Below, piece after piece: positions 40,887 to 56,100 of a stretch of 64,000 nt of DNA. Position 1 is the first letter of the stretch. Every line of letters starts with the position of its first letter. Under the pieces are notes generated by a model that made no database searches, was not told the DNA's origin, and saw nothing but the letters and a program-made list of their open reading frames with translations. This DNA is from Cloeon dipterum (lineage: Eukaryota > Arthropoda > Insecta > Ephemeroptera > Baetidae): contig NC_088788.1 of the NCBI RefSeq assembly GCF_949628265.1, positions 7,316,001 to 7,380,000 on the forward strand, read 5' to 3'. The position numbers were made by a program, and so were the translations under genes.

Positions 40887-42142
40887 AGTGTAAATACGGG
40901 ACCGCGGCTGTCCCCTTTCAATTAAGGCCCAAATGTTATAGCGCCTGCCTGGTTTTCAAATGCCCATCTGCCTAACTGACAACTACATATGTAGAGATGA
41001 AGATTCTTGAAATAACAAAAAATAAAAAAATAATTGAATTAACGCTGACCACCATATAACCCTTTAAGTGTTTTATTTCAAATTTAACTCTTATGATAAA
41101 ATCATTATTTGCCTCACATCATTGCATAATCTCTAATAAAATTATTTGTTAATTATCTGGGATTTCCCATAATGGTCTTTATATAATTCAAAATAGCGTT
41201 TTGTTTTCTTGCGTTAACTGAGGTTTTTTTTAAAAGTGAAATCTCGACTGCTGAATGAAGTTTATTAAGCTGTTCCGCACAGCTTTTGTGCTGTGCGGAG
41301 TTGCAAACTTTCTAATTTTGCAGGCGTTCGCATCCTTTTATTACCGCATAGGGCGATTTTTCTTCTCTGATGCATAATTTCAACAGGTATATTTATTAAA
41401 ATAAAAAAATTGTGGTGTGGAAAAGAGTTAAAATTTACTGTCTTTTGTTATTCCATTTAATGGCAGGGCTTAAAATCTCCTTGGGGAGTTTCCCAAACAA
41501 GCAGAACAGTGTTTTTACCAGTTTCGTGCGGTTTGTTGCACCAAAGAACTCGAAATAGACCAGTTTTGCCATTAATAAATAAAGTTAAACGCTCATAATT
41601 TACTGTATAAATAAAACTTGACTTATTATAACAAACACAAAAATAAAACTTAATTATAAAAATGCTTTGTAGGAATAAAAATTCGCGACTTCAATGTGCT
41701 CTAGTTCTTATTTGTAATTTTCCTCAGCTTAAAAGATATATTTTTTGTAAATTTCTGATAAGTTATCCCCTCAAACCTAAATGCATTAAAAGTAATTCAT
41801 TAATTGTTATAGAATTATGTTTGAGGATATTTATATGTCAGCGTGGTTGCGATGGGAATAAGAGCAGGACAAAAACACATATCTTCTTTAACTAACGACC
41901 AGTTTATTTCATATAATGAGTAACAGCTTGTTCCCATTGATCTCAAAAACTCAAATTAAAAAAAATAGTTTGAATGCCTTAGGATTCAGATTTTGGAATC
42001 TAATTTTATGTGTCGAAACTCGTACATTCCCAAAAAAGCTTCTCAAAATCAAAAGAAAAATAAAGAAATGAACGAATCTGCCCGTTTCAGCAAATTTAAT
42101 AACAAAAGTTAAACCCCATGCAACAAAAGAAGTGTGCGACCT
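40887..42142. other. Convergent intergenic stretch
   Basis: The zinc-finger gene (plus) and the first Argonaute gene (minus) end towards each other here. Contents are the AATAAA at 41021 and a perfect 10-bp stem hairpin at 41274-41299. I see nothing else. Confidence 0.55.
41274..41299. other. Perfect inverted repeat, 10-bp stem
   Basis: TCCGCACAGC and GCTGTGCGGA are separated by TTTTGT. It is GC-richer than its surroundings. It could be a chance palindrome or part of a decayed element. No protein context explains it. Confidence 0.6.
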
Positions 42143-45100
42143 TTAGACAAAGTACATAGGGTATCTAGTTGATATATCCACGTAGCTGTTCCTGCTTGCA
42201 TTGAATTCATAGATCTTTCTTTCCAATTCTCTCTCAAGGTCCTTTTCAGAGCTGCAAGAAACAATCATAAAAATAGCATCTAATGAAAGGATATGTAGAG
42301 AGGACTAACAGGTTTCTCTTAACGGGGGAGTTGGAGCCCTTGCAGTAGTGTTTGGCTCTGGCCGCGGCGAGGTGAGCGTAGTAGGTCGGCGCAGGGTACG
42401 AGATGCTACGTGTGCACCTGATGCAGAGGTGGCACAAGTAGTAGGTCAACTTCTCAATTTCTTTGTCCGTCATATTACAATCATCATGGAGGATTCTGTA
42501 CCTTGTCGGCCGTACTACCGTCTGTGGTAGCAAAAAAATATGTTTTTCAAACTCGAAAAAATACTTCGTTTTTAAAATTGAACTATTTTGGCTACTCCGA
42601 ATCTAGAATTCTAACAATCAGAATTGCTAAATCTTGGACTCATCTCGACCACCCCTGATCAGCTGAAGGGTTTAGGGGTGTTAACTTTCCACCCCTAAAA
42701 TTCTATACTTCATCAACCCACCTCCCTCGAAAAAGTAAAATTATAACACTGCCACTTGGCCTTTTCCAGCGTGTTAATTTGGACCATGGGCAGAGGTTAA
42801 AGAAAATATGTCTCAATTAAGCCTTACTTTGCCCACGGGTGCGTGGCTGACGAGAAAGAAGTCCCTCTGCCAAGGGTGGGTGATCGTGGAGTCGACGACG
42901 AAGCCAGGTTTCACATTATTTACTTCTGTTTCTACTCCTCCTCTAACTGTGTATTTAGTTTCCACAAAAAACCTGGAAAATTTCAGGGCAGTTAAAAGTA
43001 GCATAACCAAAAGTGCGCGTTTCAACTAGAGCTTCCATCAAGCTTAATTTATGTCCAGAGAAAACGATTTCCCAAAGTTGACAGGGTCCCAGGAAAAAGT
43101 TCTATTTTATTTTTAGGGAAAAACCACAACATATGATATCAAATTTCTGGGGATCCCGGTTTGCTTGTCGTTCCATGTTAATGTCTCAAAATTTCAATTT
43201 GGAGGAAAAGATGTCAGATTGACTGGATGCTCTAGTAGTAACGTATAAAGTTTGAAAAACATTTTTTTCTTTTCAATTTTAGATAAAGACCTGGTGTGGT
43301 GTCTCTTCTGCACAACAATGAACGTGATGAGTGGCTCATTTACACCAGCTTTCATGCATCCATCTTTTATGGCACTCAGTTCTTTCCTCAGAACCTAAAA
43401 AAGCAACTTGAGTTTCCCCTGCACGAGTTTTCAACTGAGCAATATTTACATCGGCGAACTGGGAGTCGCTGACGCCGTCCCTGTAGAAGATGATGTGCTT
43501 CGGCAGCTTTTTAGCATTAGCTTGATATTTTTTGACCAGAATCTCCGTGATTTCCTTCAAATTCGAAATGATCTCCTGCTTGGGCTGCTGCACACGCCAC
43601 TGCATGCTATATTTGGTCATGTTCTGGTCGAAGCTTGCTGTCACCTAAAAACAGAAAATTTGATACAGGTAATTTCAGGTTTCAAATAGATTATAGGGCT
43701 ATATTGTTTTTTCTAAGCTTCTAATCGTTACGGGATCACCAAATGAGCTCTATTAAAGTCATTTGAAGCACACGCAAAATCAACTATAACCACTTAAATA
43801 GGCCAAAAGGTTCAAGGCTAACTGAATTTTCACTGCTTTCCATCTACTTCATGGGATAAGAATAAAACATTTCCAATTTTTCCAAGCAACATCTAGTCAA
43901 AATAACCAATTTTAGAAGTCTAAATAATATAAATTCAATAAAATGTTTTGTTCTAAGAATATTACCAATGACGTTATTCAGAAAAACTTCAATCACACTC
44001 TTTAGCTACCTGGAAAAACATCTTAAATAATTTGCTTGTGAAATATCTAGAAATTTTACAAGTAAGACCATCTACAAATAATTAACCGTCAAGTTAAAAT
44101 TAGTCCAAAATTAAATCGGTCCTCGATTTGTTTGAGAAAATTAGTCAAAATATCTTACAGCTGCGACTGAAGGTTCTTGCTGCGATCCTGGAGGTGGGTG
44201 AGTGACGTCAGCCCCCATGATCATGGTGTCCTCTTTGGAAACGCTAGACATTAATGATAAAATTATTGTGGAAATTAAAGGCCAGTTTAAATAATTTACT
44301 TGTACTTTAGAGAATAATTTTGTCCACCCAGTTTCGCATTGATCTTCATGAGAATATTTTCGTAAATGGTTTTTATTCTAAATGTTTCTTTCCTATCTTC
44401 TTCTGCCGTATATTGTTTTTTAGGAACAGCGTTACCTTCCTTCATGCACTGAGTCAAGAGACATTTTTTCTCAAATGTCTGCTTCACAAGCTCTAAAATA
44501 TACAATATAACATATATTCTTAAATATGCATTGGTTAAATAATTTGAAAACTTTTACTATAGATTGAATTATTGTCAGGTATGATTACTAAATCCAAATC
44601 GCGCTTATCAGTACTACCAGCCGCATTTCCTAACCATTGTTCCAGAGCTGGTATATTTTTATATTCATAGTTAGTCCCACTTTGTATACACAAATTGTCG
44701 ATGCCAAGCTTTTTGCCTAAATCAGACAGCTTCTCTTTCACTAAACTGAAAAAATATAGTCAATATAGCATTGGGAAAATAGTTTAATTATGTTTACTTC
44801 AGATCTAATTTTTTAGTTTTGGTCAGATTGATGGCGATAATCCTCAGAGTGATTTTTTTGATGGGTGACATGAATTTGAAGTATTGGCTATTAGGGGAAA
44901 TAAACCACACTCCACCATTTTGAGGTTTTAAAGAAGCTTCCTTGCCGTAACACAAAGTGGGTTCTTTTAGGAGCGTTCCATTCACTTTGGTCATGTTCTT
45001 ATCGACTTTCAAGCCAAACTCCTGTTTCAGGCGATCATCACTATTTGATTTCCTTTCCAAAAGTTTGAACTGTTAATAAGAAAACCATCATTAGCAATTT

Positions 45101-47780
45101 AAATAACAAACAGCTGTCTGTAACTGGTTAATTAGTCAATTTCCTATTTCCATCATTATGGCTTCTTTATCTATGAAATTAAATGTTTACAGTGCATGGA
45201 ACACTGATAACACAATGTATTTACGATTTCCAACTCACAAAAGATTCAACTGTTCCTTTGCGCATTTTTGGTGTCATCTGTTTAGATATCCGGACCATGA
45301 CATCTGTTACTGTTTTATCAACGTTCCTCAGGGGCAGTTGGTATTTAGCTGGCGCCAAAGTGCAATACTGCAGCAAAAAATAATTAATTTTTTATTTGAA
45401 TCTAGAGTTGTTTCGTAACCTCCATGGGATAGTATCTGCTCCCAGATTTCAGGCACTTATTATCGACATTGATCGAAATTTTGTTACGCTTGAAATAGTT
45501 TAGCACAGAAATTTCCTTATTTTCATATATGAACCTGTGACAAAACAAAAAAATATTTCATTCTAATATTTCAAAAATGTAGCAATGCAAACTAACTCTT
45601 GCTTGTCTGGTGTTTCGGCAAGTGCGGTGATTTGGGTATATATCTCATTTTCGGCAATGGGTGATTTGTAAATGACCTGGAGACCTGGAGACACGAGATT
45701 TTAGATAGGTGTTCACACAATGAACAGTGTGTAGCCATAAGAATTTACCTCTGAAAAAGTTTCTCAAAAGGTCAGGCTTAGGTGATAATTCTTTCATGGT
45801 CTTAGTCACAGGTAGATCTGCTTTTGGAAAGGCCTTTAGAGACACTGGAAGCATTAGATTTTGGATTCAATTTTTAAATTGATTGCCAAAATTGCAAATT
45901 AAAAAAAAAGAAACGTAGCCCCTTAGTGTTCCGTCGCCAATGATTTCTTTTGATATGCTTAAATAAAAGATTGGTTCAGCGAACCGCATTAGTTTGCTTT
46001 AACGTTTTTGAATAATTACTAGCCTATATAGCCGTGTTATAAACATATTCATGTGCAGTAACAGGATAGTGCTTCAATAAGAGCAAGCATATGTTGTGGG
46101 GCTGTCTGTTGGTGGCTTTGAACTCTAAAAGGGCTTAATGCCAGTGAATTAAAACCGCTTACCATCAACATTGAGGTATAGAGGAAACTCAAAATTTATC
46201 TTAGGTTCTCCTAGAGAACCAGCCTGGAACCAGCCTGTGCAAATATCAATGATTTGAAATATATTATTCCGAAAAGGAATTTCATCTGCCTCAGCGTTAA
46301 AGAAGCATCGGCCAGCCGTCCTACCGAAACTGAAAATATTCATGAGTCTCAGTGAGGAATAGATCCTAACTATTTAAGTTCCAACCAATCCATTCCAGGC
46401 TGGCGAAGAATCACGTCGAGTGCCTGCATAACCGTTCGGGGAGATCTAGCAACGACACCCTCGTCAAGTTTGATGTATTTCAATATTTTTTCAGTCTTCA
46501 ACAGCTCCTGATTTTCGGTCACCTTCACCATGACTTTAAATAAAGAGCTCACATGTTCTAGTCCTTCAACACGAAGTGTTTCAGAAAACTGAAAACAGGA
46601 TAGAAAGATAATTTGCATTTAAAGAGGTTGTACACAGCTTTGAAAAATAGTTGCTTAAGCCGAAACGCAGCAGTCAATCGACTATTGAATTAGTTTAATC
46701 AGATCTACCAATGATTCCTTAAACAACAGGCGCTGGTTGCCGTACAATATTTTGTTGCCGTCGTACGCAGGATATCGTTTTGGCCAATGTGACTCACAAA
46801 ATGTTCGCATGACATCTCTGCAAATCAGTAATTAAAGCATTTGTATTTTAAAATAAAAATCCTAGTATAAATAAGTACTTCTTAAACATTCTTGGGACGT
46901 TCACCCACTTCTCTTCATTTTTTTTGTTTAATACTTTCATTTTCATATCAACATCATACTGAATTATCTCCATATCAGCCATTTTATGAAGGGTGGTTTC
47001 AACTTTGAAGTGGTTAGTGAGAGCTTCACAAGGTATTTCCGGTTCTACAGCAGGCTTGGCTTGTTTTTGCTCTTTCTTGGGTTTTATCGTCACGAAGCCG
47101 TCGTCAGGAGGATTCTCCTTCTGAGTTCCAAGTCCTGCAGCCTGCGTGTCTCGAATTCGCCTGGCGAAGTCTTCATACAAATTCGGCTCATTCTTATCTG
47201 ATCTGCACATGTCAAATTTATTTAAGGGATTACTTGAAAGAATTTTTTTAAAAATTATTTCCGCCAATGTTCCATTAATTTCGGATGCACAGTTAAATTT
47301 AAATCCTGGAGCGAAAAAAAGACCTTTCGGCGTTGGACGAGACGGCGCTGGAGGTGGACTCCGGACTCTGCACCGACCGGGCGCTGCTTCTGGCTGCTGA
47401 TTGTGATGAGCTGTTGCTGGTGACCGACGAAGGCGTCCTTGGACTCGCCACGCTGGACCTGCTGGAGGCGTCGCTCGCCTCGGGGCCCCACGCGCTGCTC
47501 GACGGCGCAGAAGACCCAGGGCTCAACATGCCTGGGGGCATCCTGCTCGGCGTCGAGGCACCCCTGTTTTGAGCACTGATCTGCAGGTTTTGCATGCCGC
47601 TGGCTACATTGCTGGACTGGTTGCTCTGACGATTCCGCGGACGATTCGAATCTAAAAAGGAAATATTTTCTCTCAGTTTCTGATCTGTACGGGTGAACCC
47701 ACCATCGGATTTTTTTCCTTACCTCTGTCTCTCCTGTCTTTCCCATCTTTCCCCGAACCTTTATGTTTCTTCGGCGGCAT
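42143..47780 (-). CDS. Argonaute, siRNA-class (Ago2-like), copy 1
   Basis: Nineteen exons join in frame to 1039 residues: 47723-47780, 47324-47651, 46879-47202, 46709-46817, 46386-46588, 46163-46329, 45749-45844, 45597-45684, 45420-45534, 45239-45367, 44798-45069, 44558-44745, 44300-44492, 44159-44243, 43450-43644, 43291-43394, 42828-42972, 42310-42521, 42143-42251. After a basic start and a Ser-rich disordered region (about 20-128) come the N domain (from about 188), PAZ (about 429-539), MID with the phosphate pocket IYKLVK, LTQC and KINAKLGG, and PIWI. The slicer tetrad is complete: Asp769 (GADVTH), Glu809 (KQEII), Asp841 (FYRDGVS), His983 (YYAHLAAARA). It ends PMYFV. Divergence from miRNA-type Ago1 and the long low-complexity N-terminus argue for the siRNA branch. 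A paralogue lies upstream on the same strand. Confidence 0.94.
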
Positions 47781-50120
47781 TGTTGTCTCATTCGCAAAGA
47801 TTCTGGAGAGAAAAGAATTTGAGAATTTAATGGAATGGCAAGAGGGAAATGTTATTGTCCAACGGTGTCTTAATTTTGTAGAAGCATTTGGGGAATTTGA
47901 ATTCCTTAACAGCAAAATGTCTGAGCGGGGCTGAGGAATGACAGAAATTTGTCCAGTTGCTAGTTATTTTCCTCATGCGACAGAAAAATACAGATTCCGA
48001 GAAAATTCATCGGATTCCCCGCATATAGTGGTGGTTAGGAACAATATAATTCAAATATTTGAGCCACTAAATTCCATAAATTCCAATGAGACATTATGTT
48101 TTAATTTTTAATTTGTACAGCATGGAAAAGTTAATGTCTGCCAGGTTACACGTTTCACCAGTTCTCATAAGAACCCCTTACAAAAGTAGGGGTGGTGAAA
48201 ACTGTAATTTTTCCATACATAAAACCCGTCAATTTAATTAATTTTAAAGTTGTGTTCGGCAGATTCTACTTCATTCCGAATGATGAGGAAAATGAAATCA
48301 ATTTGAGGTAAAACCGCGTTTCAGGCCTTGGTTTGTAAAAAAAACCATTAGAATTTCTGAAAATATTTTCCAATTTACTTACTGTTTGCTCCGAGTAGAG
48401 AAATTGGCTGGGACAGTCTGCGCTGCTTTACTGCTTCTGAACCGAACCTAAAGCTGCGAGGAAATAAGCTCTTTAGGTGAAGTTTGTATAGGGTGGGGAA
48501 CACTTCAGGGGGAGAGAGGCAAGAGGTGCGGCATCAGAAACCTGTGGATGGTGCCCTTTTGTCGCGACGGTTGCTTCTGGAAATAGCAATAATGAATGGT
48601 TAGAATGTGAGAATTCTGTCCAGAGTCTTGTCTTTAAAGTGCATTTAAATCCAAGAAAAATACTTTTGTGCGAGCCCCCAGTGTTCAAAGTTTAAAGCCG
48701 CCACGGCATTGAGATTTTAAGACTTTGTTTTGGAGTAAATACAGTCAATGTAAAGCAATAAAATTATTTCTAAAAATTAATATTAGTCCAGCCAATCACC
48801 AGGCAATTTTAATTCCAAACAAATTTTTTTCTACAGTTTCTTTGTTTGTGAAAACTTCTGTTACTGAAAAAAAACCGTTTCTTCACGTTTTATTCAGGAC
48901 CATTACTCGAAGCTAATTTTCCTATTTCACCCTATGTACTAGTTTATGTTCTTGTTTCATGAACAGTGTAGAAGCACGACCAAGCAGGCCGAAATAAAGA
49001 AAATTAACATTTGAGGAAATGTCCAGAATTTCAATACAGCGCATAGATTTTGTTCATTTGTGCAAGCAGTCGTTTGTTTTTGTGTTGAGCCATACTATTG
49101 AAAACCATCAGATACAAGATTTTAATTTAATATTCTTTAATTGTGCTATGCAATCTACATAGTTAATTCGATGAAAATTTTACCACGACTAATAAGTTGA
49201 GCGTTCAACCAAATACGCCGGGGACCTTTGATAAATATTCCTGGAATTCAAACAATTTTCCTGCGTTCAGAGGAAAAGAAGGTTTGATAAGTGCTTTAAC
49301 ATACATTACGTTCGTTCCGTTTGGCGCCAGTTGCAACAGTTAACAAAATTCTAAAATAAAGTTAGTACCAAATTTCCGACGGAATTGTTTTATGGAAATT
49401 TAAATTAACACCTGAGAATCGATTAAAATTTAGTGAATCCACGCAATTTGGCCTAAATACCGACGTTTAAATGTGGACAGTTATGCAACCCGCACGAAAA
49501 GGCCGTTCTACGGCACAGTTTCCTCTGTTGAGCAAGGCGTACGTGTCAGCAACATCAACTCAAATGTAAACGCTGAGAAAATTAGCTCGACTGAAGACGT
49601 AAAGAAAACGATTTCAGGCTTATTTGATCAAGTAATTCGATTAATTAATTAATTTGTGGGAATTTTATTTGAAAAGGAAGTTGACTGTTGGAAAATCATG
49701 TTGGGCAGGGTTGGGATTGTCCGGATTGTCAGACGATTATGTTCGAAAGAAATGAATGTGGTTTAGCAGGTTTTGGAGCCAAATTAATAAGAGAATTTAG
49801 CGTCACCTTTCATGCCCAAATTAAAATCGAAAGCAAAAACTGTCGATCTCGTCTTGAATTACCAACTTTAATTATGGTAGATTATTTTGATTTACTCCGA
49901 TTTTAATTCTGATTAAAAAACCTTCATTTTCGCATGATAATCCAGTTTTATTTTAGGGTGATTTTCCCAAAGCATAACAAAAATGAAATAATTAGATGAT
50001 ACATCATAATGAACAAAGAAAAAAAAACAATATCATTTTTAATCAGATTTTAAGCCGAATCCCAAAATCCTTGAAGGCGGCTACAGGCAGTGGCTCAAGG
50101 AACGGACTGTGCAGCTCAAA
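47781..50120. other. Spacer between the two Argonaute genes
   Basis: It should contain the promoter of copy 1 and the 3' end of copy 2, where an ATTAAA follows the stop. I find no exon that extends either gene with confidence, and no named repeat. Short open frames on the plus strand near 49.7 and 50.0 kb are not protein-like. Confidence 0.5.
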
Positions 50121-53100
50121 TCAGATAAAGTACATTGGGTATTTATCGGTGAGTGCCTTCATGGTGTCGACTTTTTCTAATACTGACTTGCTCACTTCCT
50201 CCCATTTAATCGTGATCTCCTCATCAGTCCTACAGCAAAGCAAAAAATTGTGCATAAACAGAGAACAGAGAGCACGTCAAAAGTTGATCAATTGAGTGGC
50301 AAAAACCGGTGGTGAAAAAACTGGGAGGTTAGCGAATGAAATCCTGAATAGGAAAACTTACAGGCCGGTGAAGTCCACAGTAGGCATGTCTTGCATGATA
50401 GCGAAGAAGTAAACCTTAGCCCTGGCGGCGGCCAGATGAGCGTAGTAGGTCGGGGTAGGGTACGAAATGCTTTTGGCGCACTTGCTGTACAACATGCACA
50501 AGGCGTAGGTCATATTCTGCACATCATTGTCGGTCATACTGGCGTCGTCGTGTAGCAAGCGATAACGGGCAGGCCTGGCTGTGCCCTAAAAGGAGTTTTT
50601 ATTCAAATCAATTTCCAAATGCCAAAAATAAACAGAATCATACTCTTGGGCATAGTTGGCTCACGAGGTAAAAGTCTCTGTGCCATGGGTGCGTGATCTT
50701 CGAGTTGACCATGAAGCCTGGTATCACGTTGCCATTTTTTTCAGAAAAGAACCTGCAAGAAATTCAAAGCAATTAATCAGGGATTAGATTGGTGTAAATT
50801 TCTACAGTAAAAATGATCTAATATAATGACTACTCAAATGCCAAAGATGCGGCAAATGTAGATATTTCGGTGATTCTAAATTCACAAAAAGCTCAACGGT
50901 TTGGGTTTTAACACTTTTCTAGCGGCTTTTTAAGGACTAATATCTGGTGTTTCAATAAAAGGCCTAGGTGCGTGGAGGCGGAAAGATAGGGCCTGAGCAC
51001 CTATGCGGCCACTTAGGCTGCATGTTTTCAACTTAAAAAAACATTAAACTAAAAACTTGCCTCGTATGGTTCCTCTTTTGCACGACAAGGTAGGTGATTT
51101 GAATCTCCGTAGAGATATTGCTGCACGCTTTCTGTATGGCCAACAATTCTTTGTTCATGACCTAAAAGCAAAGAAATTGAATATTGAATGCACTAGCTGG
51201 GAAAGACTTAAAAATATTTATTACAGCAGCCAACTGGCCATCGCCGACACCGTCTCTGTAGAAGATAATGCGTTCTGGATAAGATTTATTCTTTTTGTGG
51301 TAGTATTCAAGGTGTGCCTGCGTCATTTTCTCCATTTCTTGGATTATTTCCTGCTTGGGCGACTGCACACGCCACTGCATATTGTAGTTGAACAGGTCAT
51401 TTTCGTGACTGGCCGTCACCTGAAGAGGAAGAAATGCACGCAGTCCTTAATGGTTACTTCACATGACGCTTTTAGATACAAATTCGAGCATAGAAAATTT
51501 TGTTTTTGATCCTGTATTGTGACAGGTGCAGCCACAATGGTAATTAATAAACTCCAGCCTGAACATTTATTGTATTTGTGTAGCATGACCTGATGCAGAT
51601 AATATTCGCAGTGTTCTTTAGAAGAATTAACTCACTATTGTTTAAATGAAAAATGGAATTTGCATATATTTACCAATTATGATAAATTAACGCCCATGGC
51701 TTCATCCATGTGAATACTAAAGCATTATTTAATATTATTCCATAGAAGTCAGATTAAAGCGACCTTGCGGAATTAAATTTTGAGAAAATACATCTAACTT
51801 ACAGCAGCAATGGAAGGAGAATTTGTTGAGCCTGGTGCTGGATGAGTCACGTCAGCGCCCATAACCATGACTTTCTTGTCGCAGAGTCTATTGGAATGGG
51901 GTAGGGTTTATTTATCAACAATAATGTATGTAAAAGATAATTCTTTACGGTTTATTTAAAGCATGGTTCTTTCCGTTCAGCTTAGCGTTGATCTTCAAGA
52001 GGAGATTAGTGAAATATTGATCCTTTTTTTGTATATATTTTTCTCTGTTCACATCCAAGGTAGTTTCCAATGTTGACCGCTTCAAGCACTGAGTCAAGAT
52101 GTTGAGATTTAGCTCAAAAATCTGCTTGATTTCCGCTGAACAAAAAAATATAAATTATATGACAGCTCTGGTTGTCAGCGAGGAACTTATACTAAATAAC
52201 TTACTAGGAGTGGTGATAATGGCTTTAATTCCTCAATTAGGTTAAATATAATGAGAATTTAAAAATTTGAAGTGGCAGAAGCAATTTTTTAAATTAATTT
52301 TAATTCACAGAATGATTTTAAAAATATTTTAAATAAAATTGTTAAAAAGCAAAACTGGTGTAATTATATATGTAATGGTAAAAGTTGTGTAAATCAATTT
52401 TGAGTTTATTCCAATATCTTATTAACATATATAAAATTATTAAGCAATAAACTCTGAAAATATCAGTATGTATAAAAGTTCACTGTCAACTGATAATCTG
52501 TCTCTAATCAATAGGAATCTGAACAAAATGTCATCCCGCAATTTTATTTTAAAGTTCCCTCTCTCTGTAACCAAAATAAAAAGCTATATATATATTATGA
52601 TCAAAAAATTTCTACAGATTGCTAACGTCACATCAAAGTGTACACGTTCGAGGCGAACATAATATGATATTAAGCTGAGCAAAATTAGGGTTCAAAGTAA
52701 TGTAAATACGTTTCAAGATATTAAACTTTACCTAGCTTGCAACACAGACAGAACTAATGGGCATAGTGATTATGAACGTACGGTAAGGGTCTTCTGGTGT
52801 AAACTTGTCAGGCATGATAACAAAGACCAACTGATAGAATATCATTTCTTTCTTTGTAACTGATGCCAGCTCATCCATTGATTTTTGTTCCATATCAATC
52901 GTTGGGATATTCATGTTAAGGTTATTCCCATATTGTTCGATGTTTTCAATCACATCGCTTAACAAAAGAATTGTATGATTGATATACAGAGTAACTATTT
53001 AGATTATACCGTAACAATTTTCCTTCTAGTGGTTTTCCTCGTGGATCAAGAGCAAGTAACAACCACTTAGGTTTTGCGGTGTCCAGCTCTCCCGCCATTA

Positions 53101-56100
53101 GCAACTTAACACTACTATTGATAGTCCACGAGCCTCCTCCTGTGATACATATTTCTTCGTACTTGAGGATAGGAGTATCAACCTTTTTGCCAAACACCGT
53201 AGCCATTGATTTGTTGACGCTGATGCCAAACTCTTTAAGGCAATTAGATTGGCTCGTCAGGTTAAGTTCGGCCATCTTCAACACATAGAAGAGAAAGCGC
53301 TTTTTAGTTTTGAAATGTTGAATCTAGTTCATGTCAATTCAAGTTATTTACTACACAGGTGTAAGTATCCACAAGAGATTAACCAATAAATTTAAATGGA
53401 ATATATGCTTCAATGAAAATTTAAAAATTGCGGACCTTTGAAAATCAAATTCCCCGTGGAATAAACTTTGAATATGTATGTCGTCGTGATTAATTTAGAA
53501 TTTAACTAAGAAAACTCACATTTTCCTCAATGTAGCGCTTCCTAACCTCTGGACTAGCAGCAGCTTCTGAACACAATTTGCTGATTTGAGATCTATTGAG
53601 ATTTCGAATCGGCACTGTTTGATATCTTCGCGCCGCAATGGTACAAAACTGAAATTAAATTTATTTAAGTTCCTACAACAACAACAACAAAAAACACAAA
53701 AAAACTTACTTTCATTGGCAACAGACCTTTATCAGATTTCACACAGGGCTCTTCATCTTTGTACAGCCTGATTGAATATTTTTTATCGAAGTATTCTGCC
53801 ACGTTTCCTTCATGAGTCTGTTGGTTTACTTCAAATTTAAATGATCTGGGAAAATTTAAAAATTAATTAATAATATATAAGATATTTCAAGTGAAAACGC
53901 ACTCGGTTTTGTTAGGAGCTCTACCAAGCCCAGTCGCATTCAATAGCCTGGTTAGCGACACGTTTGGGGTACGCACTTCATACTGAATCTTCGCACCTGA
54001 AATTTTTCTTATTAATTAAACTCAAACTTGTAGCGTGTCCCGATATGCAATATTCACTGATCATGGTTTTTGTAACAACAATTTTCATATATATATATGG
54101 ACTTGCTGTGCAGGGTAAAATGACCATTTCTCGCGTTATTATTTTTAAGGACACTAATTTAAATCTGAATTAATTTCATTAGACAAAAGATTATTCAAAT
54201 TTTGCAAGCTTGATCATTTCGGTTTTTACATCAAACATGATCTGTTTAGTGTGTAGGACGCAAAATAAACAAATTCTTGGAATAAACCCCGATTATTATG
54301 TTATAGTTTTTACGGTTACCTTTTTGGTATAAATATTTATAAATAAAACCAAAATATCAGCTAAGAAAATCTGAAGCCAGAATAAATATCTAATACCGTG
54401 CAAATTCGCCTTGTCCATATAGGGTCAAGTGGAGAGTAAAAATACAAAACGAACAAAACATATCACACAATCTAGAAACCTTTTTCAAAATCCGATTTCC
54501 TGACCTAAACTCCCACCTATACTATACTTAAGTTCTGAAAGAGAGTTTCAAGTATTAAATATATTCAAGAGATTTATTTTTTTTTTGCTCTTTTTATCCC
54601 TGTCCGAGGACTGGGAAGGGCGCGCACTGCACTAGCACGAATGCTGAAACTCCCGGGGGCCAATAACACCGCGAACGGACAACATGGGCGCACCAGGCCG
54701 CACAGGGACCCAGCCCACTCAAGGGCCACTTGCCTCCGCACCGAGGACTGCATTGAAACGCTAGATATTCGTCACGTGAAGCCAAATCGCGCAATACGCA
54801 TGCTGGAAAGGTGCAAACCAGCCCGTCGAGCAATTTGAGCATTTCGAGTCCCTAAACTAACCACTTTTTGCCATCTCTGACATTGGGTAGCCAGTATTAG
54901 ATCTCTGAACTGCTCAAATACCTCCCATTACTTTGACACTCCTGAGTGCCTTGACAATGCGAGCCAACTTACTTACTACATTTCAATAAAAATGAAAGTT
55001 TTTCTGAGGCTAAAAATAAGCAATCTCACATAGTGCATTGGCTATTATTTTACCACATACCACATCTCAGTCAAAGTTCAACAAATCCAACACGCAAGTT
55101 TTTCTTAAGACTTTTTCATTCTCAGTTGTAATGAATAAATAAAGTCATACATTTGATAAAATCCTTTAAGTTAATTTTATAACGTTTAAACTCAGAGCGA
55201 CTAGGTGATTATAAAAAATCAATATCCAGGTTGCCTCTTATTCTATTAACAATTCACAGTGGCCACAAGCAACTATTTTTTTTTTTTATAAAAATCTCAT
55301 TGAATATTTTATGAGAAAAATTGCAGCAGTTAACTCAAAAGGAAACTTTAAGTGCAATATTTGAATAGCCTTTTAAGACAGTTAGTTTCCAAGTTTAAGG
55401 TTGGATGAAATGGCTAAGAATGGCATAAATTTCATATTATTATGCCGTTAAAATAATGCTGACCACCTTAATTCAACCCATTTCACATATCTACCTCTCA
55501 AGAAGTCTTGGAGTGCAGTAATCTTTTTCAATTCGGTCACTGGTTGCGGCTTCCGGAAAGCACAGTGAGCAGCTATAAGAGAGGAATAATTTACGAGGTG
55601 TTAGTCACGGCTAATTGTAAGCAGGTTTACCATCCAAGCACAGGAAGAATTGGGGCTGACATTTTGATTTAATGCTATTGTAGGGCATTTCACCAACAGC
55701 AATAGTTTGGAAAAGGCCTGACCAGTGCTCGGCCCCACCTGTAAGACCTTGTGGTTCGGGTCTGTCAGCAGGAACCTTGAAAATGCTTCGCCCGACTTTG
55801 AACGTATTGTCTCTGTTGGCACAATAAAGAGAACCATGCAGTAAAACACCTTTGTCAAATGTGAGCAGGTAGAATAACCTCTCCAGTCCAGCGCTGAGAA
55901 GAATCACTTCAAGCGCTTGAATAGGTTTTTGAGGATAAGTCTTGCCATTGAATATTGATGGAATTTTGGCGTACTCAATGATATCACCAATTTGCACACT
56001 TGAAGGCTTCTGGCATTCTTTCACCACGACTTTGATTCCTATGGTCTTGGTTAAGTTTCCAGGCAAAATCTCTTCAACGTGGACAACATCACTTAACTAA

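Noticed and set aside
47255-47797. 180-residue minus-strand frame overlapping the Argonaute copy 1 N-terminus
   Set aside because: It is an alternative frame through exons 1 and 2 and the intron between them. The frame consistent with splicing into the N domain is the Ser-rich one.
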